Source: Saccharina japonica
Taxonomy: Eukaryota; Sar; Phaeophyceae; Laminariales; Laminariaceae
Length of the DNA stretch: 64,000 bases
Assembly: GCA_008828725.1 (NCBI GenBank)
Contig: MEHQ01001643.1
Coordinates: forward strand, 348,052 to 412,051
Direction of reading: 5' to 3'
Below are positions 56,101-64,000 of the stretch, piece after piece. How positions within the stretch are numbered: the first letter of the stretch is position 1; each line of letters opens with the position of its first letter. Below the pieces are notes generated by a model that saw nothing but the letters and a program-made list of their open reading frames with translations, was not told where the DNA came from and did not search any database. A program made the translations under genes and the position numbers.

Positions 56101-59100
56101 TTGTCTACTCTAACTACAGGGTCTGTCGGAGTGCTGACCGAGCGGAGCGGCCTGTAAGAGACCACCGTTTTTACGATTTTTCGTAGACAGAGAAATATGC
56201 TATCCAAGGTCCTCACACACCTGGTAGGATATTACTGGCAAGAATAGAAAACTGTCTAGAGGAAACTATAGTCTGTAAGTCAGGCGTTGTTAATCAACTC
56301 AGCTTCACGATCGCAAGCTGGGCAATTCCTCAACCTGCCGTAAAGCGCAGAATGCCTCCGGAATTTACTCTGGAGCCTGTTCGATGCGATACAGAGCTAA
56401 TGTCTTAGAGCAACTATAGCAACCAACATAGTCGAGAACGCTCACTAGGGCTAAAACGTCAAACTCCTGAGGTTAAATATATCCGTCACTCGCTAATTTT
56501 CAAGATCTTGAAGACAGAGGTTGTTATGTCAGAAACACTATCAAGCAAAGTTAACGTCGAAGAGACGTTGGCACATGCATCCGCAACCCTGGGGAAAAAA
56601 TCGCGGACTTAGCAGACATGAAGCTGCTCTGAACGCAATAAGTTACTTTCGTTCGTGTACCTGCGGCCCTAGCAATTGTTGGAGATCCATGTGTCTTGTC
56701 TAGCTCCGAGGTCTGTCTAGCACGCGCAGCACTCGCAGTCATCTGGAGGACTGTCTGGCGCCGGTAGTGTTGAGGTGTATCCCCCACTCAAGGATTAAGC
56801 ACTCCAATTACGCGATATCGTCAACGAGTACCTACCTCTTTAGAGGAGGCGAAGCGCATATTAGTATACGGCTCATACTGTAGTAAGATCCCGACTTTCA
56901 CGTCGCCGCGCTCCGGGCTCCGTGTACTGGCTCCTAGGCTCCACCGTGCCGTAGGCAAACTGACACAGCACTGTAGGGCAGCCGTTGGCGAGCTGAGGAG
57001 TGTCCCACCGCTGTATCCAGCGGAGGAGTTGTTATTGCCTCAAATGACACGGAAACTCGCCCGAGAGAGCGCGCATATCGTTGATGATCGAAGCTGTGGG
57101 TAACTGCGTTAAACTTCGGACGAGAGAGTTCGAGATGTGGAGCAAATGTAAGGGATATGAGACGCCAGCTTATGTCGCTGAAAGTCTGAAAGTCAGCATG
57201 ACATATATTGGCTGCGCGATACACATGTCGCATCCAGGCTAACGAACATTAAGGTGGGAAGTGAAGGGAGAGACGCAGGCTGCTTTGTGACGTCGGATTT
57301 CTGAAGTTAAGCGGAACTAGGAGGGGGAAAGACGGAAGTCGAAGATATGAATGGGATAGGACAAACAAAAAAAAAACAAATGAGGGAAAAAAAAAAAAAA
57401 AAAAAAAAAGTAATCAGGACCAAATATGCTTATTAATACTCGTAGTAAAAATATTGAAATATACCTGGTATAGGTTTTAGTATGTGTGATGGGTCCTGAT
57501 TACTATGGTCCCCCGTAGTACATCACAGGTACCTGGTAGTTTACAGTCAGTAGTATAGACCGTTTTGGGGCCCAGGTATAGCAACCAAAAAAACGACATG
57601 TATATGTGTACTCGTATATGTACGGTCTTATCAAGCGTCTACGAGGAGCATGCCGCATTACATGTGTCATCACGGTACGAGTACGCGTGTGTCTTACAGC
57701 CCCTTATACGAGACATGCAGTGGGTAGCCCCTTTTAAGGGAGCCTATTGATAGTAGCATAGTAGCATAGTGCCTTCAGGATTAGACCCTTGTATACGGTA
57801 CCAACGTCCCTTATCAGAGTTGGTGCCGGCCCTTTACAGCAGACAGTGGTGGGAAAAAACGTATTAATAGGGTAGCAATTTGAGGTCCCTTATATAGGCC
57901 CCTTCTATACCGTTTTCCTTGTCACGGGGTCCCTTAAAAATGGCTATACCTTGGATTATATACATTATACGTAGCAGTTCGGTCAAACACACCCTGCCCG
58001 GGAAGCCAATGGTTGAGGCTGCTTGCTTCGTGTGGGAATCACCATGTGTCTTTGCTTTTGGCACCATGACAGGTGGAATCACCATTTTTTGCGAGAGAAA
58101 AAGTCACTACGAGCATGCACTCGGGGGGGCTCAAGCCCACGACCTTGACTCAAATCAATAACGGACGAGATTCACCTGTCATTCCAGGGGACGCCGGCTT
58201 CTAATGGAAATGGAAAAAAAAAAGGAAAGAAGCCCCTACCAGAGGTTCGTTCTTACGGTACCCTGGGGGTATTTAGAGAGAACGGTTTATACTGGGGGTA
58301 TTTAGAGAGCGGTTTATAGCGTGAAGACAGCAAACACGGCAGCACTCACGCGTAACCTCATGATAACTTACCACTCTGTCCGAAAATATAAGGAACGTTT
58401 GAGCAATAATACGAACACGAAATGGTTCCTTGTTTTTTCGGACAGAGTGGTGAAAAAAAAAAGAAGAGCACGTACATATATACATGAATAGTGTCTCACC
58501 ATGTCGTTGATGATACCATCCGTCATGACACAGAGAACGTGGTACTTCTGGCCCACCTAAGTGCCCGGAAACAAAAAAAAAGAACGGGGACGGACAGGGA
58601 CGCGGGAGGGGGTTACACTGCAATCGATCACCGACGTTAGAGGGGGGGGGGGGGGGGGTCTGAATCTTGCCGTACTTACTATTAATAGTCCCCAACCCCG
58701 GGAGAAAAACGCCGCTCACGCGGCGTGAGCGAGCGGTGCTGGCGTTGAGGGTGAACACACCTCGGACAGATCAGATCAGATAGATCATTCCCACTGGATG
58801 ATCTAGGTATTTCAAGGTAGATATATATATTCCCGATTTTGTATGATCTGCATGATCTAGCTCATGTTGCCGTGTGGTAGCCGTATAATCTGCACGATCT
58901 AGCTCATGTTTTTTTTCGGTTTTGGATCTGTACTACTATGCAGATCCTGCACACCCTCTCACAACGGCAGGTGAGGAACTAGATGATCTAGGTCATTATC
59001 TATCTGTAGATTATCTAGATCATGATATATCTGTAGATGATCTGTCTGGGGTGTGAAACGTTCTGAGCACACATGTTTGTGTATCGCGAACAACGATACC

Positions 59101-62100
59101 ACGATCACCACCGCCGCAAAAATCGTTGCTCAGCCGTCTACAACAGTTATTAATAATAGAGCCGGCCCTCGAATAAACGTAAGAAACCGGCATATTGGCC
59201 CAGGCTGATAATGGGTGTCTCTTTGGGAAAGGGTATGCCCCACACAAACATTCAGTAAATAGGACCTATGGTACACACAAAAATCTGCAACTTTCCCTAT
59301 TTTCACTATAAATAACAATATTTATTCCTATTTACTTTACGTGATTCCCCTGTAACAATCGACGTTGATTTTCATATGTACTGAACGCAGGCGGTTTTAC
59401 TGTGCCCATCTGCTGCGTCTGCGATCCGTCCGATTGACGGGTCGCGGGAACTGGCGAGCTGGCAAGGCCGTGCGGCTGTTTGCCAGCTTTTGCCAGTTCC
59501 CGTTGCCTACCTGGCACCCGGTATGCAACAACAGCAACATGAGCAACAATGACAACGATCGTTAGAAACAACAATAGCAACATGATCAACCACATGAGCA
59601 ACAACAACAACGATTGTAAATAACAACTGCAAACTATATAGGTCAACAACAATCCGCCACACTAACAACAGCAACATGGTCAACAACAACGCACAGCAGC
59701 AGCAACAGCAACATGATCAACAACGCACAGCAGCAGACGAAAAACTCGCAACAACAACGGCAACATGATCAGCAACAATAAAAAACCAACAACAGCTGTA
59801 ACACCAACATGAGCAACACCATCAACAGCAGCAACATCAGCGACTACAAATTAAACCGGTGTCAGATCTGCCCTGCCGAACGCGCGACTCACGGGGTCGA
59901 AGTGTTTGGAGCTGTTGGCTATCTCCGCCGCCTGGCTAACGATGCCCTGGAACAGCGTGGGACCCGACAGCTGCACCTTCCTCAAGCTTTGGTAGTAAGC
60001 CTGGTCGTGACATGACGGGCGCGGCACGAGACATTAGTTTTATCAAGGTTAACCCAATATATTCCAAGTAGTTAGCCCTCCAGGGCAATCACAAAAACAA
60101 AACAGTGGACTATCTTTCAACCCGTCTGCTCCTACATGAGGGATTCCATGTATATAATTGCCAATTTCAATTCGTCAACAACCAGCTGTTTTGTATATAT
60201 ATATATTCAGACAGTTTAGTATCATCGGTCCGACCATTTTTGTTTTATAAACCATTACTTCTAATTTTCCAGCTCAGCTCTCTGGATAAGCTACACGGTC
60301 ACAGGTGTCTCCCCCCCCCCCCTCTGGTCTGTGTGTGTGTGTGTTCTTCACATTAAACCTACGGTCATACGACTACGGCCGTGCACGACATGAGTACACC
60401 CCCCCCCCCCCAGGTACAAACATGCCTTCACTAAAACCGCGCAGAGAGAGGGTTCAGCATTGTTAGCAAAGCTCGTCGCTTTTCATCGAATGTGGCTGGC
60501 TCACGCTCTAGCGCGTCCCGCTACGAAAAAAAGGCACATCCAAGCATTTTTTGTTGTTGGATTTTTGGGAATCGGCCCTCACATGCACTAGTAGTATCGA
60601 TATTAATAGTAGCATTCGAGGTCAACCCCTAGATCAACGGGGCGACCATAAAACCCTTCGGCTCAGGGTCTTCTTTTTTTCTCCGTTCATAACGGCAATT
60701 GGCATCCACCCGCCGCCAACGGCTTCATGCGGAGTTCAACCAAAAAGAGAGCTGAAGTGCCTTCAACTTTTACTCTTCTATTTTATAGATGTATTAACCA
60801 CCTGGTGTCAAGAACCTAAAACACTGTAAAAAACTATGCCTTTCTTTCGGTTTGGGGCGTCTGTTATTGAAGTTTTCCGGCATGGTGTCAAAAATCAGCA
60901 AAATGCGCATGACCTACGTAGGCTTTTCTTTTCGGTAATGGGCACTTGCTGTTGAAGCTTCTCGGGGCTGGGAGGGTACCAGAGTGGCATCTTTCCTGTG
61001 TTGGCTGTTTTCACATATAATCCACCGGCGAATATAATATCTAGGCCGTGGTTCCCAGACAAGTCTCTAATAAAAGCTATTAATAGGCTGGTGTGCAAAA
61101 GGAAACAAAAACTTTCGTAGGGTTAAAAACTCGTGTACTATTTATTCATACGTACGAATCATGTTTTGGTCTCCTCTGTGGCTGTTTTATGAACGATCGG
61201 AAGAAACAACGGTATTAATCAATAGAACCCCCATGTCAACATCAAACCATTATCAAATATACTGCGATGGAGGTACATAGCATGCTTGAAGGGGTAGACG
61301 GGAAGGAGGGAGGCAGGACGGACGAGCCCTTCCCTCCCTCCCTCCCTCCCGCCTGTCTCCGTTTCGCGCACCGACACCCTCTCGCCTCACCTCAAGCACG
61401 CCCGTCATGCCCTCCACCTCCGGGTGGTCTTCATTGAAGTTCACCGCGAATGCGTGGTTCGCCGGCTGGTTCGGCCCCAGCTTGCCCCCGAACCCGATCA
61501 CCGGGAAAAGCTTGTCCGTATCTGTGCAGCCGAAAAATGTCACGGGACGGTCCGTCCGGCGGAGCAGGGCACACACGTACGTACGTACGGGGGGGGGCGG
61601 GCACGCGGAGGCGGAGGCGGAGGCGGCGAGAGGAGGGTGTACTTCATTTTCATGCATGGCCGTAGTCGTATGTATTGACCATAGACCCTCGAGGGGAGGG
61701 GGGGTTGTACTTCATATTCATGCATGGCCGTAGTCGTATGACCATAGACCCTCGCATCCCCACAATGCCGGGACGGAGTATGTCGTACTCATTTGTTGCT
61801 TGCCTTCGTCATTTGACCATTGACCACGCACCCCTTTCGAGACGGAGCACGAGGGGAATGACACACGTCAAATCGGCGAGGGGGGGGGGGGAGTAACATC
61901 GGTAATCAGTACCAGGTGCCTGGTATATATCTTACCTGCCGTTATTTCGATCAGTCTTCCTGGATGACGTCGGCCTTATGCGTCGAAAGCACCGCAACCC
62001 TATCACGTAAAACGAGAGTACGGTACTTCCCCTGAGGCACCAAAAATCGGGCATGTCAAGTCCCACCCCCCCTCACCGTAAAACTCCAGCACGCGCCCGA

Positions 62101-63201
62101 TACCGCTCATGGCCTTGGCGTAGTCGTTGAGAATCATGCCCGTGGGGTCCACGTAGTGGAGAGATCGCGGGTCGGCTGGGTTCCCGTTTGATGCTGTGAA
62201 GTCGATCGCCATTGTGAACGAAATCTCCGTCCCGCCTATATATATTTTTTTCCGATCGCCCCCAACAAGCGACAAGCGCGCAGGCAGCGGTGAAAGCGTA
62301 GCAGCAGGCAGTGAAGTCTTCAAGAGAGCAAAATACATACATACTTCGAAGTACTTGCAATAGGTTCGCGTGACACACACGCGCAAATCCTTCGTCACGA
62401 GCAACCGCTTTACCGCGATTCGAAACACAAAAAACAAAGCAAAAAAACGGTACCAGGTGAAATATGCGCACTCCGTTCGACGGGTAATATAACCCCGCCG
62501 TGCCTATAGAGAACGCGGCGCCCGCCCACGCGATGCGCCAGCGCATACACACGCGCACACCTGCGATATAATCCAAAAAGGACGGGCGCTCCGTGATCGT
62601 GCACAGGTCGACGTGAAGCTTGCCCGAGTCCACGTACGCGGGGTTTTTGGCTTGCTTCGATGGGTTGATCAGGGCCGGTCCCCTAACGTCATTAAGTGTC
62701 GCTGTAGACCATCTCTGGGTTAGCGGCGGCCGTGAGGATGGACGAACGGGACAAGGGGGTGGGGGGAGAGGGGGCACGTGGCTTTAGTTTATTTTTTTAT
62801 TTTATTTTCTCGCTCCCTTCCTATGATGGGAGGCGCGTAGTATTCTAGCCAAAACCCGCAAAGGACCCAAAAACTACTTCTCGCCCAATGTTTTTGACAT
62901 ATATCCAAAACCGTAACCAACCGCCTCCCAACAGTAAAACATCATGCCGACCGCTTCCAGCGAGGAGACGCAGCAGCAAAAAGCAACCCCTGCAAAACAA
63001 TCAAACCCTCGTCACGTTATAGCACGGAGAGTGCCCTCTCCCCCCCTCCCTGCGCCAACACAACAAAAATCTCACCAGCATGTCGCCGATGGAAGCGTTG
63101 CAGCTGCCGATGAAGTCGTGCCCGCCCGCTCGGTCGTAATCCCAGCACTCGATCCGCAGCGGCCGCAGGAGGTCTCCGTTGGCTATCTGCTGGACCGTAC
63201 C
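52557..63201 (-). CDS. copine (C2B to C-terminus; 5' part outside window)
   Basis: Seven phase-consistent exons on minus: 63076-63201, 62561-62714, 62077-62235, 61391-61521, 59893-60000, 58500-58556, 52557-53054, encoding 410 residues. The first is part of a C2 domain (RIECWDYDRAGGHDFIGSC). The linker has LINPSKQAKNPAYVDSGKL. The copine-type vWA domain follows, with DFTASNGNP (metal-site D-x-T-x-S), KLFPVIGFGGKLG, YHVLCVMTDGIIND and LSIVIVGVGQGDF. Copines bind acidic membranes in response to Ca2+ and recruit partners through vWA. The C-terminus is Gln/Pro-rich and ends GDLPPPYTVE, a PPxY site that WW-domain proteins such as Nedd4-type ligases could bind. C2A and the start lie beyond the right edge. 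The last intron is 5.4 kb and full of repeats. A second terminal exon exists at 45458-45955. Confidence 0.9.
53405..54124. mobile_element. TIR element with ACGAGCTGGGCCAGCC ends
   Basis: Left end CATACGAGCTGGGCCAGCC and right end, inverted, CATGTACGAGCTGGGCCAGCC. A second inverted pair lies inside (GACCAATTT/GCCGCCTGCCC and GGGCAGGCGGC/AAATTGGTCGGGGC), so much of the element is foldback. It is whole here, whereas in copy 1 of the large block only the left part remains (46306-46446), joined to a SINE. Non-coding. Confidence 0.65.
54610..54818 (+). mobile_element. tRNA-derived SINE, 5'-truncated
   Basis: The body starts at AGCGTGGGTAAGCAAAATTC and ends with GATGGACA and an A run, without the tRNA head. 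It is the allelic counterpart of the body of the element at 46458-46818. Confidence 0.75.
55706..58499. other. copine last intron, left part
   Basis: Apart from the composite repeat at 57030-57860 I see no coding or RNA feature between the duplicated block and copine exon 6. Short frames here have no coding character. Confidence 0.5.
57030..57860 (+). repeat. composite repeat, copy B (SINE body, A tail and linked sequence)
   Basis: It starts with SINE body (CAAATGACACGGAAACTCG), a 3' end GATGAATGGGATAGGACA-like region and two A runs, then AGTAATCAGGACCAAATATG, TGGTCCCCCGTAGTACATC, TAGACCGTTTTGGGGCCCAG and GTGCCTTCAGGATTAGACCC. It is an inverted partner of 48960-49615. Confidence 0.65.
58756..59055. 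mobile_element. GATC-rich TIR element, copy 5 (best preserved)
   Basis: Ends CACACCTCGGACAGATCA and, inverted, CACACCCCAGACAGATCA. It is about 300 bp, with internal palindromic GATC words and the shared core (CTCATGTTGCCGTGTGG, GCAGATCCTGCACACCCTC). It lies in the copine intron just right of exon 58500-58556. Confidence 0.75.
59250..59345. repeat. short TIR repeat (AGTAAATAGGACC ends)
   Basis: CAGTAAATAGGACCTATGG on the left and TATTCCTATTTACTTTACG on the right form inverted ends around an A/T-rich middle with AATAACAATATT. Related copies: 30285-30380 (one end), 31125-31215, 46820-46990, 49350-49455 and 57405-57520. This is a probable MITE of about 95 bp. Confidence 0.55.
59522..59850. repeat. 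CAACAG/CAACATGA microsatellite
   Basis: Imperfect repeats of AACAACAGCAACATGA and similar for about 330 bp, ending 40 bp before copine exon 59893-60000 (donor side on minus). Confidence 0.85.
60356..60412 (-). repeat. G-tract TIR element tip
   Basis: GGTCATACGACTACGGCCG to ATGAGTACACCCCC, joined directly to the (GT)n end of the AC-tailed repeat; no arm follows. Confidence 0.75.
61633..61790 (+). repeat. G-tract TIR element tips, tandem pair
   Basis: Two successive tips (GGGTGTACTTCATTTTCATG and TTGTACTTCATATTCATG), each followed by GCATGGCCGTAGTCGTATG, as in the duplicated tip at 31588-31905. It lies in the copine intron between exons 61391-61521 and 62077-62235. Confidence 0.75.
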
Positions 63202-63306
63202 CTGCGAATCACCGCGCGGCACCGGCAACAAAAAACACACCACGGCGGTAGCATGATACACATTTCCGGCGTGAGCAGGAAGAAATAACCTAGGCCCCTC
63301 ACTAAT

Positions 63307-63830
63307 TATGACCCCAACCCGCGGGTCCGGTCAGGAACTTTTCGAAATCTCACGGGTCTGGTCAAGCTGGGTCGGGTCGGGTGGGTTGGGTCAAGAGGTC
63401 TACAAATATCACGGTTCGGTTCGGTTCGGTTCGGTTCGGTTCGGTTCGGTTCGGTTCGGTTCGGTTCGGTTCGGTTCGGTTCGGTTCGGTTCGGTTCGGT
63501 TCGGTTCGGTTCGGTTCGGTTCGGTTCGGTTCGGTTCGGTTCGGTTCGGTTCGGTTCGGTTCGGTTCGGTTCGGTTCGGTTCGGTTCGGTTCGGTTCGGT
63601 TCGGTTCGGTTCGGTTCGGTTCGGTTCGGTTCGGTTCGGTTCGGTTCGGTTCGGTTCGGTTCGGTTCGGTTCGGTTTGGGTTGGGTTGGGTTGGGTTGGG
63701 TTGGGTTGGGTTGGTTTGGGTTGGGTTGGTTTGGGTTGGGTCAGGTCGGCATGGGTTGGGTGGGTCAGGAGGTTTTGGAAACTCTCACGGATCGGGTGGG
63801 GTCACCCGTACCCGGCCCGAGCTAACCTGC
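63307..63830 (+). repeat. GGGTC/GGTTC/TTGGG satellite with a 52-unit pentamer core
   Basis: The GGTTC pentamer runs uninterrupted from 63413 to about 63676 (some 52 units), then passes into TTGGG pentamers to 63741. CACGGGTC/GGGTCGGG sequence flanks both sides and resembles 23205-23340. The array reads open in several frames, but this is only the repeat. It lies upstream of the first visible copine exon. Confidence 0.95.
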
Positions 63831-64000
63831 GAGGTTCCACCCGCCCGTTGAACAGCCTCGGAAATACCGATGCATTGCTGTACGAGCTCGGCGACTCTAC
63901 CGCATTACTTTATTAACCACGCGGTTCGATGAGTCAGCTTGGCGGTGGGTGGGAGAGATATCCTCCTCTCCCCCCCCGACTTCCTCGACGGGGGGTGAAG

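Noticed and set aside
63674-63741. Telomere-like TTGGG repeats
   Set aside because: The unit is a pentamer grading out of GGTTC and is followed by ordinary sequence; it is not a telomeric TTAGGG-type array.
63308-63916. Long open frame of repeated Arg-Phe-Gly-Ser-Val units
   Set aside because: It is the translation of the GGTTC pentamer array. A pentamer stays open in several frames, and there is no unique coding sequence.

Overview
The window looks like nuclear DNA of a photosynthetic stramenopile, most likely a brown alga of the Ectocarpus type. Exons are GC-rich, small and phase-consistent, with GTGAG-type donors. Introns are long and full of repeats. One gene is an axonemal-type protein, which implies a flagellated life stage. 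The recognisable genes alternate strictly in strand (+,-,+,-,+,-), an arrangement reported for Ectocarpus. The species assignment is inference. No gene here is bacterial or organellar.

Layout. (1) 2228-2750 (+): terminal exon of an unrecognised lysine/proline-rich protein ending in a CaaX box. (2) 4992-9982 (-): seven-exon orthologue of ZMYND12, a TPR protein of the ciliary axoneme, with a decayed MYND zinc finger. (3) 10158-16767 (+): four-exon 2H phosphoesterase (LigT / 2'-5' RNA ligase-like), head-to-head with the ZMYND12 gene over about 175 bp. (4) 18848-19108 (-): small single-pass membrane protein, head-to-head with gene 5. (5) 20283-36914 (+): eleven-exon TBC1D23 orthologue (TBC, inactive rhodanese, C-terminal domain), about 1,690 residues. 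It keeps both RabGAP finger residues and adds a C-terminal glycine zipper. (6) 52557-63201 (-): copine, C2B to the C-terminus. Its N-terminal exons lie beyond the right edge.

The stretch from 36.9 to 58.5 kb is repeat-rich. A block of about 5.2-6.1 kb occurs twice (42518-47700 and 49617-55705). It is nearly identical over its first 3.9 kb, and the second copy begins directly after a single N at 49616, so it is probably an allelic contig join rather than a true duplication. Each copy carries the last copine exon and a broken NSF (AAA+ ATPase) fragment. Non-coding DNA holds a tRNA-derived SINE, several terminal-inverted-repeat families, foldbacks, satellites, and strongly over-used short palindromic words. 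One TIR-element copy abuts, and may supply, a splice acceptor and about ten codons of the TBC1D23 gene. No retrovirus-like or capsid-bearing element was recognised.

Functionally the genes are independent. TBC1D23 (endosome-to-Golgi vesicle capture) and copine (Ca2+-dependent membrane binding) both act in membrane traffic. The NSF fragment is also of trafficking origin but is dead. Exon structures were worked out by hand from splice sites and phase; none has been checked against transcripts.
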